Below are positions 26,472 through 42,027 of a stretch of DNA of 64,000 nucleotides, one piece after another. This stretch comes from Pulveribacter suum (GTDB taxonomy: Bacteria > Pseudomonadota > Gammaproteobacteria > Burkholderiales > Burkholderiaceae_C), in the NCBI RefSeq assembly GCF_003013695.1, contig NZ_CP027792.1, positions 3,058,501 to 3,122,500 on the forward strand. The letters run 5' to 3'. Each line of letters begins with the position of its first letter. Positions within the stretch are counted from its first letter, which is position 1. The position numbers and the translations under genes were made by a program. Below the pieces are notes generated by a model. The model was given only the letters and a program-made list of their open reading frames with translations, searched no databases and was not told the DNA's origin.

Positions 26472-27260
26472 TCAGAGCATGTGATTCAGGAAGGCACGGG
26501 CGCGCTCGTGGCCGGGGTCGGCGAAGAATTCGCGCGCGGGGCGGGCCGCTATCAGCTCGCCCTGGTCCATGAAGGCCACGGTGTTCGCCACCTCGCGCGC
26601 AAAACCCATCTCGTGCGTGACGACCAGCATGGTCATGCGCCCGTCGGCCAGCTCGCGCATGGTGCGCAGCACCTCGCCGGTCAGCTCAGGGTCGAGCGCG
26701 CTGGTGGGCTCATCGAACAGCATCACATCGGGCTGCATGGCCAGCGCCCGCGCAATGGCCACGCGCTGCTTTTGCCCACCGGACAGGCGCCCGGGGTAGT
26801 TGTCACGCTTTTGCGACAGGCCGACCTTGGCCAGCAGCTCCTCGGCCCGCTCGATGGCCGCGCCTTTCGCCAGGCCCTGCACCACCATGGGCGCCTCGAT
26901 CAGGTTCTGCAGCACCGTCAGGTGCGGAAACAGGTTGAAGTGCTGGAACACCATGCCGGTGCGCGCGCAGATGCGGCGCAGCTGCGGGTCGGGCACATAG
27001 ACGCAGCGGCCCTGGGCGTCGGTGGTGGCCAGGGTGTCGCCAGCGATCGCCACGTGGCCGCTGTCGATGGTCTCCAGGTGGTTCAGGCAGCGCAAAAACG
27101 TGCTCTTGCCCGAACCCGAGGGGCCGATCAGCGCCACCACCTCGCCGTGGCGCACGGACAGCGAAATGCCGCGCAGCACTTCGTGGCTGCCAAAGCGCTT
27201 CTTCACATCGCGCGCCTCGATCATGAGGCCGCTGCCCGCCTCACTGGTCGAACTTGGCAT
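26472..27260 (-). CDS. Polar amino-acid ABC transporter ATPase (GlnQ/HisP-like)
   Basis: 262 residues. Walker A GPSGSGKST, MVFQHFNLFPHLTVLQN (typical of amino-acid importers), [30 protein letters not shown] and VTHEMGFA. ATG 27260 overlaps the permease by 20 bp; ATG 27224 (MIEARDVKKRFG) is an alternative start. Last gene of a three-gene importer: binding protein, permease, ATPase. Confidence 0.94.
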   Translation of the reverse strand: MPSSTSEAGSGLMIEARDVKKRFGSHEVLRGISLSVRHGEVVALIGPSGSGKSTFLRCLNHLETIDSGHVAIAGDTLATTDAQGRCVYVPDPQLRRICARTGMVFQHFNLFPHLTVLQNLIEAPMVVQGLAKGAAIERAEELLAKVGLSQKRDNYPGRLSGGQKQRVAIARALAMQPDVMLFDEPTSALDPELTGEVLRTMRELADGRMTMLVVTHEMGFAREVANTVAFMDQGELIAARPAREFFADPGHERARAFLNHML

Positions 27261-27894
27261 AGCGTTGCTCCAGGCGCTGGAAGCCCCAGGTCAGCACCAG
27301 CGTCATGAACAGATAGAACGCGGCGGCGACGATGAAGGGGGTGGTGGTGAAGTCGCGCTGTACGATGCCGCGCGCGGCGCGCAGCAGATCGTTGAGCGCC
27401 AGCACGTAGATGAGCGAGGTGTCTTTGACCAGGGTGATGGTCTCGTTGCTCATGGGCGGCAAAATGGTGCGCACCATCTGCGGCAGCACGATGCGCCGCA
27501 TGGTCTGCGGATAGCTCATGCCTAGCACCTTGGCCGCCTCGTACTGGCCCCGGTCCACCGACTGGATGCCGGCGCGAAAAATTTCGGCAAAGTAGGCCGC
27601 GTAGTTCAGCGCAAACGCCGCCACGGCGGCAGGAAAGTCCGGCAGCCGCACCCCCACCACCGGCACGAAGGGCAGCGCGAAGTAAATGAACAGCATCTGC
27701 AGCATCAGCGGCGTGCCGCGCATCAGCCAGATGTAGCCATTCACCGCGCCCGACAGCGCCTTGATGGGCGACAGCCGCGCCAGCGCCAGCGCCAGGCCCA
27801 GCGGCAGCGCCAGCGCCAGCGTGATGGCAAACAGCTTGAGTGTGACCACCGCGCCCTGCGCCAGGGGGGCGAAGAGGGAAAGAACGTAATCCAT
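27241..27894 (-). CDS. Polar amino-acid ABC transporter permease
   Basis: 217 residues, five membrane helices, of HisM/GlnP type. GAVVTLKLFAITL at the N-terminus, WLMRGTPLMLQMLFIYF, and the EAA loop EAAKVLGMSYPQTMRRIVLPQ that contacts the ATPase. A single permease suggests a homodimeric channel. Confidence 0.94.
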   Translation of the reverse strand: MDYVLSLFAPLAQGAVVTLKLFAITLALALPLGLALALARLSPIKALSGAVNGYIWLMRGTPLMLQMLFIYFALPFVPVVGVRLPDFPAAVAAFALNYAAYFAEIFRAGIQSVDRGQYEAAKVLGMSYPQTMRRIVLPQMVRTILPPMSNETITLVKDTSLIYVLALNDLLRAARGIVQRDFTTTPFIVAAAFYLFMTLVLTWGFQRLEQRYAKFDQ

Positions 27895-28119
27895 GCGGAA
27901 ATGCGTCAGGCGGAGCGAGGCAGCACGAAGGAATGAAGAATGTCGCGCCCAGAGACACGCACCCCCCTCGTCCTCTCCCGCAGGCGGAAAGGGGAGTCAG
28001 GCTGCGCAGCGCCCACGCCACAGATCAGCAGACGCTCCATAAAGGCCGCGCCCGCAGATACTGGCGCGCGCCAGGCCAGCGGACGCCGCGCAAGGGCCGC
28101 CCCGCAGCGCTGGCGTCGT

Positions 28120-28158
28120 CCCCCTTCCCGAATTGCGCAGCAATTCGAGAGAAGGGGG
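28120..28158. repeat. REP-like inverted repeat
   Basis: CCCCCTT, GAATTGC, loop GCA, GCAATTC, AAGGGGG: a two-tier stem-loop inside the 294-bp gap between the binding-protein and permease genes. A weaker G/C-rich stem lies near 27960-28000. The rest of the gap shows no gene. Confidence 0.6.
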
Positions 28159-28188
28159 AAGGAGCGCAGCGACACAGGGGGTTGCTCT

Positions 28189-28992
28189 TTATTTGATGAT
28201 GTTCTTGCCGAACCACTGCTCGGCGATCTTCGCCGCGGCGCCGTCGCCCTTCATCTCGGTCAAAGCCTTGTCCAGCTTCGCCACCAGCTCGGTGTCGTCC
28301 TTGCGCACGCCCACGCCGTAGTCCTCGGTGCCGAAGTTGTCCTCCAACACGGCGTACTGGTCGGGCTTCTTGGCGACGTAGTAGCGGCCCACGACTTCGT
28401 CCACCACCACGGCCTCCAGGCGGCCGGTGGCCAGGTCCATCAGCGCGGTCACGTTGTCGCCGAAGGTCTTGAGCTCCTTGAGGGACTTGAACACGGCGTC
28501 TTCCTTCTTCACGGCGTCCACGGCGCTGGAGCCTTCCTGCGCGCCGACCACCTTGCCGGCCAGATCGGCCTTGGTCTTGATGGCCGAGCCCGCGGGCACC
28601 ACGATGATCTGGTGGTTTTCCATGTAGGGCGCGGTGAAGGCAATGTTCTGCTTGCGCTCTTCGGTGATCGTCAGGCCGTTCCACAGCGCGTCCACGCGCT
28701 TGCCCGACAGCTCGGCCTCCTTGGCGCTCCAGTCGATGGGCTTGAACTCGACCTCCAGGCCCAGGCGCTTGGCGGCCTCGCGGGCCATGTCGATGTCAAA
28801 GCCGACCAGCTCGTTCTTGTCGTCGCGAAAACCCATGGGCGGGAAGTTGTCGTCCAGGCCGACGACGATTTTCGTCACGGCGGCGGGAGCAGGTCCGGGC
28901 GCGGCGGCGGCAGGCGTGGCCGGCTCCTGCTTGGAACAACCGGCAAGCACGGCCCCGAGGGTCAGCAGAGCGACAGCGGCAAACTTCTTCAT
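28189..28992 (-). CDS. Amino-acid ABC transporter substrate-binding lipoprotein
   Basis: 267 residues from ATG 28990-28992. Signal with lipobox VLAGC, then an Ala/Pro linker. The periplasmic binding protein family 3 fold shows VGLDDNFPPMGFRDD, LVGFDIDMAREAAKRLG, WNGLTITEERKQNIAFTAPY and a late GVGVRKDD. Being lipid-anchored is less usual for Gram-negative binding proteins. Substrate cannot be fixed; polar amino acids are likely. Confidence 0.93.
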   Translation of the reverse strand: MKKFAAVALLTLGAVLAGCSKQEPATPAAAAPGPAPAAVTKIVVGLDDNFPPMGFRDDKNELVGFDIDMAREAAKRLGLEVEFKPIDWSAKEAELSGKRVDALWNGLTITEERKQNIAFTAPYMENHQIIVVPAGSAIKTKADLAGKVVGAQEGSSAVDAVKKEDAVFKSLKELKTFGDNVTALMDLATGRLEAVVVDEVVGRYYVAKKPDQYAVLEDNFGTEDYGVGVRKDDTELVAKLDKALTEMKGDGAAAKIAEQWFGKNIIK

Positions 28993-29106
28993 GGGAATGG
29001 CTATTTTCCGAAAGGAGGAAACAAAAGCGGGTGCAAGCACCCGGGCAAACCCGCGATTGTCCCACCGATGGCCAGCGCTGCCGCGGCGCCGGCCAGGAAA
29101 TATCAG

Positions 29107-29158
29107 TCAAATCGGCCTCCAGCGCCCGCAGATCAAGCGCCAGCAGCTATCAAATAAT
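29107..29158 (-). repeat. Dispersed palindromic repeat, copy 6
   Basis: CAAATCGGCCTCCAGCGCC...AGATCAAGCGCCAGCAGCTATCAAA; among the best-preserved copies. Lies in the 191-bp gap between gltD and the binding-protein gene. Confidence 0.9.
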
Positions 29159-29183
29159 GAGCGCTGCAATGGGATGCGCTGCC

Positions 29184-30659
<1,476 letters not shown>

Positions 30660-30706
30660 GGTGGCGGGTCCTTGTGGAGTCGGTTCGTGGCTGCGGGCGC
30701 AGGCGC

Positions 30707-35446
<4,740 letters not shown>

Positions 35447-35484
35447 GGCGCGTTCCTCAAGTCTAGAAAACGTGGGATGCGCAG

Positions 35485-35521
35485 ATTAATGCATGACTTC
35501 ATGCGCTTCAAGCATATTAAT
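35485..35521 (-). promoter_or_regulatory. gltBD promoter with operator-like dyads
   Basis: Minus strand: TTGAAG, 16 bp, TTAATC, with a GAGGAA Shine-Dalgarno before the gltB ATG. The spacer is a perfect GCATGA-2-TCATGC palindrome (35491-35504); an outer pair ATTAATGC / GCATATTAAT (35485-35492, 35512-35521) spans the -10 and upstream side. A nitrogen- or leucine-responsive regulator might bind; no specific protein is assigned. Confidence 0.55.
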
Positions 35522-35540
35522 GGGGGTCAGATTCCAATTA
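35521..35540 (+). repeat. REP sequence 3' of the RAYT gene
   Basis: TGGGGGTCAGATTCCAATTA, the same 16-bp core as each arm of the palindrome at 36374-36411. Confidence 0.85.
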
Positions 35541-35628
35541 AAAACCTACCTAATCGTCTCCCCAGATAATGGGGACATATCAAAAAGAGAGCTGCCGGTG
35601 CTTGTGTATCCAGGGCTGTGCCCTGTTT

Positions 35629-36330
35629 TTATGCTGATTCAGCCGCTTGCAGGACAGGCCTGCCGGAGCGCGCCTGGGTGACGCGGCGCCGCGTTTTTTG
35701 TTGCAATGCAGCAATAAATTCGGGCCCACCCAGTGCCCACCCGGCGTGTGCGGCGCGGCCCAGTGCCTCGTGCTCGTGCGCAGATAACCCCGAGCGCACC
35801 AGCTCGCCGTAGGCGGCCTCGCGCGCAAAGGGCGTGTTGCCCAGGCTCCAGTACAGCGCATGCGGGGTGACCAGCGGGTCAGCGCGCAGGCCCAGGCAGT
35901 GGGCGTGGCTGGACCAGGGGTAGTCGGCGGGTTGCGCCACCAAACCGGCCCGCACCGGGTTCAGATCGATGTAGGCCATGCAGGCCAGCAGATAGCGCTC
36001 GGTCTGCACGATGGTCGAGCGGTAGCGCCCCTCCCACAGCGTTCCAGTGCGCTGGTGGCGCCGGTTGAAGCGCCGCACGTAGCTGCGCCCGACGGCCTGC
36101 ATCATCAAAGGCAGGCCTTTTTCAGTCTGCGGCGTAGCCAGCAGGTGCAGATGGTTGCCCATGAGCACATAAGCGTGCACGTCGATCTGGTGCAGCCGCG
36201 ACTGCTCGGCCAGCAGCTGCAGCATGAACTCCCGGTCGACCGTGTCGTGGAAGATCATCTGCCGGTTGTTGCCGCGCTGGATGACGTGGTGCGGATAGCC
36301 GGGGACGGTGAGGCGGGGCAGGCGGGCCAT
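35629..36330 (-). CDS. REP-associated tyrosine transposase (RAYT)
   Basis: 233 residues from ATG 36328-36330 (MARLPRLTVPGYPHHVIQRG). HUH pair at H60 and H62 in MGNHLHLLAT, a candidate catalytic Tyr in GRSYVRRFNRRHQRTGTLWEGRYRS (about Y84), then the YIDLNPVRAGLV block. These proteins of the IS200/IS605 kind are thought to spread REP sequences. An in-frame extension upstream starts in the REP palindrome and would add 20 residues (MGVRFQFFPTIG...); this is probably not translated. A small GGGC hairpin with five T lies at 35611-35630. Confidence 0.92.
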   Translation of the reverse strand: MARLPRLTVPGYPHHVIQRGNNRQMIFHDTVDREFMLQLLAEQSRLHQIDVHAYVLMGNHLHLLATPQTEKGLPLMMQAVGRSYVRRFNRRHQRTGTLWEGRYRSTIVQTERYLLACMAYIDLNPVRAGLVAQPADYPWSSHAHCLGLRADPLVTPHALYWSLGNTPFAREAAYGELVRSGLSAHEHEALGRAAHAGWALGGPEFIAALQQKTRRRVTQARSGRPVLQAAESA

Positions 36331-36373
36331 GGCGGGCTCCTGGCGTTGCAGAGTGCCTATGGTAGGAAAGAAC

Positions 36374-36411
36374 TGGAATCTGACCCCCATAAAATTGGGG
36401 GTCAGATTCCA
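36374..36411. repeat. REP palindrome 5' of the RAYT gene
   Basis: TGGAATCTGACCCCCA, six-base loop TAAAAT, TGGGGGTCAGATTCCA: two 16-bp perfect arms. Together with 35521-35540 it flanks the RAYT gene with its own REPs. Confidence 0.92.
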
Positions 36412-36441
36412 ATTGAACAGCTGCGTGGCTGCGGCCGGCCG

Positions 36442-37341
36442 TCAGGTGGTCAGGCCGAAGCGCGCAGACAGGCTGTGGCGCAGGCCGAATTCCTCCAGGA
36501 TCGCGCCCAGGCGTTCGGCGGCGCTGCGCTTCTTCGTGCCGGTCCAGCGCGCCAGGATCAGCTCGTTCTTCAGGCTGTGCTCCCAGCCCACCAGCTCCGT
36601 CACCGTGACCTGGTAGCCCGACGCCTCCAGGTGCAGGCAGCGCAGCACGTTGGTGATCTGGCTGCCCAGCTCGCGCGTATGAATGGGGTGGCGCCACAGC
36701 TCGGCCAGTGGCGTGCGCGACAGGGCGAGGGCCTTGCTTTGGCGCAGGCAGGCGGCCACTTCTGCCTGGCAGCAGGGCACCAGCACCATGGCGCGGGCCT
36801 GCTTTTGCAGGCCGAAGGCAATGGCGTCGTCGGTGGCGGTGTCGCAGGCGTGCAGGGCGGTGACGATGTCGAAGCGCTCCGGCAGCTGCGCGGCCGCAGC
36901 GGCATCGGCCACCGACATGTCGAAAAAGCGCATGCGCTCAAAGCCCAGCTGTGCCGCCAGCTCGCGCGAGCGCTGCACCAGTTCGGCACGCCATTCGATG
37001 CCATAGATCTCGCCGCGCCCGAGCTGCTTGAAAAACAGGTCGTACAGGATGAAACCCAAGTACGACTTGCCCGCGCCGTGGTCGGCCAGCAGCGGGACGT
37101 GGCCGCCCTGCGAGACTTCAGCCAGCAGCGGCTCGATGAACTGGTACAGGTGATAGACCTGCTTGAGCTTGCGCCGCGAGTCCTGGTTCAGCCGCCCCTC
37201 GCGGGTAAGGATGTGCAGCTCCTGGAGCAGCTCGATGGACTGGCCCGGCCGCAGCTCGGCCAGCACGGCGGCGTCCTGCGCGGCGACAGCGCCGGGAGCT
37301 GCCCCGGCGGCCCGACGCTGGCCCTGCTTCGTTCGGCTCAT
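36442..37341 (-). CDS. SAM-dependent methyltransferase (Methyltransf_32-like)
   Basis: 299 residues. The SAM site LLADHGAGKSYLGFILYDLF, IYGIEWRAELV, FDIVTALHACDTATDDAI and the VPCCQ motif recall the Methyltransf_32 group (METTL25/GSTCD-like), whose substrates are unclear. N-terminal ~30 residues are Ala-rich and low in complexity. It overlaps the DUF1415 gene by four bases. Confidence 0.82.
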   Translation of the reverse strand: MSRTKQGQRRAAGAAPGAVAAQDAAVLAELRPGQSIELLQELHILTREGRLNQDSRRKLKQVYHLYQFIEPLLAEVSQGGHVPLLADHGAGKSYLGFILYDLFFKQLGRGEIYGIEWRAELVQRSRELAAQLGFERMRFFDMSVADAAAAAQLPERFDIVTALHACDTATDDAIAFGLQKQARAMVLVPCCQAEVAACLRQSKALALSRTPLAELWRHPIHTRELGSQITNVLRCLHLEASGYQVTVTELVGWEHSLKNELILARWTGTKKRSAAERLGAILEEFGLRHSLSARFGLTT

Positions 37342-37976
37342 GCTTTCTTGCCGCCGTCGCTGGGATCTTGGTGGTGATGCACGGGGCAGCGCGCGCCCAC
37401 ATCCAGCGCCTTCCAGCCTTCTGCGCCCAGCTTTTCCAGCACCTCGATGTTGCGCTCGAAGATTTCCTCTGCCTCGGGGAAGGCCTGCACGGCCCGGTCG
37501 ATGCTTTCTTCGCGCAGCAGGTGCAGCGTGGGGTATGGCGCGCGGTTGGTGGCGTTGGCCACGTCATCCGGCTCGGTGCCGGCGAACTGGAACTGGGGGT
37601 GGAAGGACGCGACCTGCAGGATGCCAGCCAGGTCCATGGCCTCGACCAGTTCGTCGGCCAGCTCCAGGAAGTCGTTGAAGTCCAGGAAATCGGCCATGGC
37701 CAGCGGCGCCATCAGCAGCGTGGTGTCGCGCTTTTCGGGAGAGATTTCAGCCAGCGCCTCCAGCTCGCGCTGCAGGTCTTCCAGCAGACTGCGCGCATCG
37801 GTGGCGTGGCTGACCACGTAGTGGATCTGGCCCTTGGTGTGCACGCCCTTGGCGAAAGGGCACAGGTTCAGGTCGATCACGGCGCGCTCGAGCCAGCGCA
37901 CCATGTCCTGCACGACGACGGCATCGTCGCGCGCGGGCTCATAGGTCGGGGAAAGGATGGGGTTTTCGGTCGTCAT
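37338..37976 (-). CDS. DUF1415 protein
   Basis: 212 residues from ATG 37974-37976 (MTTENPILS). WLERAVIDLNLCPFAKGVH near residue 27, FLDFNDFLELADELVE, QVASFHPQFQFAGTEPDDVAN, NRAPYPTLHLLREESI match the DUF1415 family. The conserved C-P and H residues suggest metal or redox chemistry, but no function is known. Ends with a His/Cys tail (CPVHHHQDP). Confidence 0.88.
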   Translation of the reverse strand: MTTENPILSPTYEPARDDAVVVQDMVRWLERAVIDLNLCPFAKGVHTKGQIHYVVSHATDARSLLEDLQRELEALAEISPEKRDTTLLMAPLAMADFLDFNDFLELADELVEAMDLAGILQVASFHPQFQFAGTEPDDVANATNRAPYPTLHLLREESIDRAVQAFPEAEEIFERNIEVLEKLGAEGWKALDVGARCPVHHHQDPSDGGKKA

Positions 37977-38043
37977 GGCTGGCCCTGCGGCGTGGGCACG
38001 CCGGTGGGCATGCATAGGGCCACAATTTTAGGCACCGCGAAAA

Positions 38044-39219
38044 TCACCCCAACAGGCGCTGGCCGGTGATGCGCTCGTGCTCGCGCAGGGCGAAGCGGTC
38101 GGTCATGCCGGCGATGAAGTCGGCCACCGTGCGCGCGCGCCGCTGCAGGTCGCCGCGCTCGGCGCTGCCGGCCTGTGCGGGCGGCATCTGCTGCGGCGCG
38201 TCCATGTAGGCGGCAAACAGGTCCTGCACCACCCGCCGGGCCGCGTCCATGGTCTGCACGACCTGCGGATGGCGGTACAGCGAACGCATCAGGAACTGCT
38301 TGAGCACCTGCGACTGCGCGCGCATGCCCTCCGAAAAGCACACCATGGCCGGCAGCCGGCGCACGTCCTGCACACTGGCGGGCTGGTGGCGCGCCAGTGC
38401 GGCGCGCGTGGAATCGATCACGTCATAGACTTGGTCGCTGAGCATGCGGCGAATGGCCTCGTGCAGCAGGCGCCGCTGGCCCGGGCCTTCATCGGCCAGC
38501 TGCGGGTACTGCTGCTGCGCGGCGCTGCGGTAGCGGTCAAACAGCGGCACCTCGCGCAACTGCGCCAGCGTGACCAGGCCCGAGCGCACGCCGTCGTCGA
38601 TGTCGTGTGCGTTGTAGGCGATCTCGTCGGCCAGGTTGCACAGCTGTGCCTCCAGGCTGGGCTGGCGGCCCAGCAGAAAGCGCTCGCCCACGCCGTGCGG
38701 CTCGCGCGATTCCAGCAGCTCGGCGTTGCGCCGCGAGCAGTGCTTCAAGATGCCCTCGCGCGTCTCGAAAGTCAGGTTCAGGCCGTCGTACTGTGGATAG
38801 CGCTCTTCCAGCCAGTCCACCACGCGCAGGCTTTGCAGGTTGTGCTCGAAGCCGCCAAAGTCCCGCATGCAACCATTCAGCGCATCCTGACCCGCATGGC
38901 CAAACGGCGTATGGCCCAGGTCGTGCGCCAGGCTGACCGCCTCCACCAGGTCTTCATTGAGCGCCAGCGACCGGGCGATGGAGCGGCCCAGCTGCGCCAC
39001 CTCCAGCGAGTGGGTCAGGCGCGTGCGAAACAGGTCGCCTTCGTGGTTGACGAAGACCTGCGTCTTGTAGACCAGCCGGCGGAAGGCGCTGGAATGCACG
39101 ATGCGGTCGCGGTCGCGCTGGTACTCGGTGCGCGTGGGCGCAGGTACGTCAGCATGGCGCCGCCCGCGCGAAAGCGCCGGATCGCAGGCATAGGGGCCGA
39201 GCGACACATTACTCGTCAA
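38044..39219 (-). CDS. dgt: Deoxyguanosinetriphosphate triphosphohydrolase
   Basis: 391 residues. HD-domain metal ligands H70 (THSLEV), H99-D100 (AHDLGHTPFGHAG) and the late DEIAYNAHDIDDG. Hydrolyses dGTP to deoxyguanosine and triphosphate. No ATG fits: TTG at 39217-39219 has a GGAGG five bases upstream; GTG at 39205-39207 is an alternative. The GGAGG and the TTG both come from a dispersed repeat. Confidence 0.9.
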   Translation of the reverse strand: MTSNVSLGPYACDPALSRGRRHADVPAPTRTEYQRDRDRIVHSSAFRRLVYKTQVFVNHEGDLFRTRLTHSLEVAQLGRSIARSLALNEDLVEAVSLAHDLGHTPFGHAGQDALNGCMRDFGGFEHNLQSLRVVDWLEERYPQYDGLNLTFETREGILKHCSRRNAELLESREPHGVGERFLLGRQPSLEAQLCNLADEIAYNAHDIDDGVRSGLVTLAQLREVPLFDRYRSAAQQQYPQLADEGPGQRRLLHEAIRRMLSDQVYDVIDSTRAALARHQPASVQDVRRLPAMVCFSEGMRAQSQVLKQFLMRSLYRHPQVVQTMDAARRVVQDLFAAYMDAPQQMPPAQAGSAERGDLQRRARTVADFIAGMTDRFALREHERITGQRLLG

Positions 39220-39268
39220 ATCAGCCTCCAGCGCTTGTACAGTAAGCGCTAACAGCTACCAAAATAGG
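39217..39268 (-). repeat. Dispersed palindromic repeat, copy 8 (dgt ribosome binding site)
   Basis: CAAATCAGCCTCCAGCGCTTG, TACAGT, AAGCGCTAACAGCTACCAAAA. A full copy with an 8-bp stem. On the minus strand it reads GGAGGCTGATTTG, supplying the dgt Shine-Dalgarno and start codon. Confidence 0.88.
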
Positions 39269-39276
39269 AGCAGCCG

Positions 39277-40371
39277 TCAACCGGCGCAGCACGCGTCGAT
39301 GACCTCGCGCACCAGCGCATCGGGCGCCGCACGCAGCACGGCCCTGCCCGGCCCGTCGATCAGCACGAAGCGGATCTCGCCGGCCTCGGCCTTCTTGTCC
39401 ACGCGCATCAGCTCCAGGTAGCGGCCGGCGTTGTCCTGCGCATCAAGCACCGGGCCGCGCGTGGGCAGGCCGGCGCGCATGAGCAGCGTGCGCAGGCGCT
39501 GCACGAAGCCCTCGTCCACCAGCCCCAGCCGGCGTGACAACTCGGCCGCCATGACCATGCCCGCCGCCACGCCCTCGCCGTGCAGCCACACGCCGTAGCC
39601 CATGCCGGCCTCGATGGCGTGGCCAAAGGTGTGGCCGAAGTTGAGGATGGCGCGCAGACCGGCTTCGCGCTCATCCGCGCCCACCACGGCGGCCTTGATC
39701 TCGCAGCTGCGCCTGACGGCATGCGCCAGCGCCTGCGGCTCGCGCGCCAGCAGCGCGTCCATGTTCGCCTCCAGCCAGTCGAACAGTGCCATGTCGGCAA
39801 TGGGACCGTACTTGATGACCTCGGCAAGGCCCGCGGCCAGCTCGCGCGCCGGCAGGGTATCGAGGGTGGACAGGTCGCAGATCACCAGCCGCGGCTGGTG
39901 AAACGCCCCGACCATGTTTTTGCCCAGCGGATGGTTGATGCCGGTTTTGCCACCCACGCTGGAATCCACCTGGGCCAGGAGCGTGGTGGGCACCTGCACG
40001 AAATCCACGCCGCGCATGTAGCAGGCGGCGGCAAAGCCGGTCATGTCACCGACCACGCCACCGCCCAGGGCATAGAGCACCACCTTGCGATCGCAGCCGT
40101 GGGTGAGCAGGGCGTCGAAGATGAGGTTCAGGGTTTGCCAGGTTTTGTGTTGCTCGCCGTCGGGGAGGATGACGGTGTGGACCTGCGGGTAGTGCTTGGC
40201 CAGTGCGCTGAGCAATAGCTCGCCATACAGAGGCGCGATTGTTTCGTTGCTAACGATCAGGGCGGCGGTGCCGGCAGGAAGAAGCGGATCGTCCACCGAT
40301 GCCCGCAAACCGCAAGATGCAACCTTGATGAAATAGCTGCGCTCTCCCAGATCAATATGAACACTGTTCAT
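39277..40371 (-). CDS. aroB: 3-dehydroquinate synthase
   Basis: 364 residues from ATG 40369-40371 ([17 protein letters not shown]). Second step of the shikimate pathway. Visible: [69 protein letters not shown] with the zinc histidines and [10 protein letters not shown]. In related bacteria aroK precedes aroB; here an Ig-like lipoprotein gene takes that place. A dgt copy follows. Confidence 0.96.
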   Translation of the reverse strand: MNSVHIDLGERSYFIKVASCGLRASVDDPLLPAGTAALIVSNETIAPLYGELLLSALAKHYPQVHTVILPDGEQHKTWQTLNLIFDALLTHGCDRKVVLYALGGGVVGDMTGFAAACYMRGVDFVQVPTTLLAQVDSSVGGKTGINHPLGKNMVGAFHQPRLVICDLSTLDTLPARELAAGLAEVIKYGPIADMALFDWLEANMDALLAREPQALAHAVRRSCEIKAAVVGADEREAGLRAILNFGHTFGHAIEAGMGYGVWLHGEGVAAGMVMAAELSRRLGLVDEGFVQRLRTLLMRAGLPTRGPVLDAQDNAGRYLELMRVDKKAEAGEIRFVLIDGPGRAVLRAAPDALVREVIDACCAG

Positions 40372-40425
40372 GGAAAGAAGGGCCCCGCCAAATCCGGCAT
40401 ACGGAAAAAAACCAACAAATGGATG

Positions 40426-40457
40426 AAAAAAGGCCCCGAGACCATAGCCGGGGCCTT
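40426..40457 (-). terminator. Terminator of the Ig-like lipoprotein gene (end of the pil operon)
   Basis: On the minus strand AAGGCCCCG, a ~10-nt loop, CGGGGCCTT and six T. It separates the pil/lipoprotein transcript from aroB, whose own start lies 55 bp further on. Confidence 0.88.
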
Positions 40458-40495
40458 GAATAAAAGAAAGCGGAAGCTTCCCGCTCTCTCCCAAC

Positions 40496-42007
40496 TTATG
40501 GGCAACCTGTCACGACAATACGCAACTTGCTGGTTGTCGACACGGTGCCCTTGGTAGCGGTCACGAAGAAGTCCGCGTTGCCACAGGTCGCCGGCGCTGT
40601 GCCCGTGGCAGAAATGATGCCACTAGGAGTTATAGCCAGCCAACTGGGAATTCCCGTCGAAGTCCACACGACCGTACCTGCAGCAGGGCCACCTGTTGCT
40701 GTCAACGCATACCCACCAAAGACTACGCCCTTTTCGACTTCGCCAATCTTGCACAGCGCATTGGGGTCATTGCTACAGCCGACGATTGTAAGAGGATCAA
40801 CAACTACCGTTCCACTCACGGTTAGCGTAAAGTTGGCCGTACTAACGTTGCCTGCTGCATCAGTGACCTGCACCGCGAAGTTGACAGCGCCCAAGGTTCT
40901 CACGTTGGGGGTCCCGGAAATGACACCCGACGGACTGAGCGACAAACCTGCCGGCAGAGCGCTCAGCGCAGACCATGTATAGGGAGCCTCACCGCCACTG
41001 GCCCCAAGCACAAAGCTGTAGGGAAGGCCATTGGTAGCGGCTGTAATGGTGGTAGTGGTGATCGCCAGCGGCTCCAGCACCGGCGCGATACGCGAGATCA
41101 CGGGAATCACGAACGTCCCGATGATCGGATCTTTGATGCCATTGGTCACGTCGTTATCGCTGCGGTCAGCCAGCACATCCACGACGAGAGGGCCCTCACT
41201 GCGGCCGCTGGACACGGTGAATTTGCCGATGCCGCCCACAGTACTGATCCACAGCGTGCTGCCATCCTTGCCGCCGGCCATCAGACGCGCGCCAGGAGCT
41301 GCGCTGGTGGTCGAACGCAGGCTGACCTGCACATTTTGCACGGTGGTGTTGGGCAGCGGCTGGTCTGCGTCATCCAGCACCTGGACATCCACGACAGTGG
41401 AGGAGGCCAGGTTGCTGGTATTGCCCTGCGTGCCCAGACGGTTAGATTGGCCATAGGTGCGAACGCTCGCAGCCTTGCCGCTAGCGGCGCCAACGGTGAT
41501 GTTCACGCTCGTCGAGTACGTCTTCTTGTCTCGTGGATCCTGCACCGAACACGTAATCTTTGCATTACCCGCCTGATCGCCTGCGTGAAAGTGGAAAGAA
41601 TTCCCACCAGAGTTGGCGCCCAGGGTAATACTGCGGTAAGCCTTGGGAACCTTGACCTTCCCGCCGTTTCCGTCATCAACATCCACAACGTGAGAATCGT
41701 CGCCATCGAGATAATACAAGGAGCCAGTGTCAAGGCCACCTTCGACATTACATCCAAATATGTCCTCTCCTCCAGGAATGGCGTGACCTCCCGTGGTGGA
41801 ATTTACATACAACGTGGTCGAATAGGGCGCATAGACACCCTGGCCCGGGCCCACATTGGCGGTGTTTACTGGCAGAAGTGTCTTATCTGCGCGCAACGTA
41901 ATCTCATAAGGCGCGCTGGATTCTCCACCGCTCCCCCCGCCCCCACCACAAGCTGTCAGCGCTGCGGCCACAACCGCAGAGAAAATGGAAATTTTTGCAA
42001 TTTTCAT
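40496..42007 (-). CDS. Large Ig-like (He_PIG) lipoprotein
   Basis: 503 residues from ATG 42005-42007. Signal with lipobox LTAC and a GGGGG run right after the Cys. The middle to C-terminal part has a putative Ig (He_PIG) domain: [20 protein letters not shown]..., [17 protein letters not shown], then TDAAGNVS; a second related block ends [11 protein letters not shown]...TGCP. Base composition is less GC-rich than neighbours. It follows pilQ by 20 bp, so it is probably co-transcribed with the pilus genes. Probably a surface protein; function unknown. No aroK is present between pilQ and aroB. Confidence 0.85.
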   Translation of the reverse strand: MKIAKISIFSAVVAAALTACGGGGGSGGESSAPYEITLRADKTLLPVNTANVGPGQGVYAPYSTTLYVNSTTGGHAIPGGEDIFGCNVEGGLDTGSLYYLDGDDSHVVDVDDGNGGKVKVPKAYRSITLGANSGGNSFHFHAGDQAGNAKITCSVQDPRDKKTYSTSVNITVGAASGKAASVRTYGQSNRLGTQGNTSNLASSTVVDVQVLDDADQPLPNTTVQNVQVSLRSTTSAAPGARLMAGGKDGSTLWISTVGGIGKFTVSSGRSEGPLVVDVLADRSDNDVTNGIKDPIIGTFVIPVISRIAPVLEPLAITTTTITAATNGLPYSFVLGASGGEAPYTWSALSALPAGLSLSPSGVISGTPNVRTLGAVNFAVQVTDAAGNVSTANFTLTVSGTVVVDPLTIVGCSNDPNALCKIGEVEKGVVFGGYALTATGGPAAGTVVWTSTGIPSWLAITPSGIISATGTAPATCGNADFFVTATKGTVSTTSKLRIVVTGCP

Positions 42008-42027
42008 GATTGATCTACCTACGAAAC

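Noticed and set aside
35611..35630. CAGGGC/GCCCTG hairpin with five T as a plus-strand terminator
   Set aside because: No plus-strand gene lies upstream for it to end; kept only as a note with the RAYT gene.
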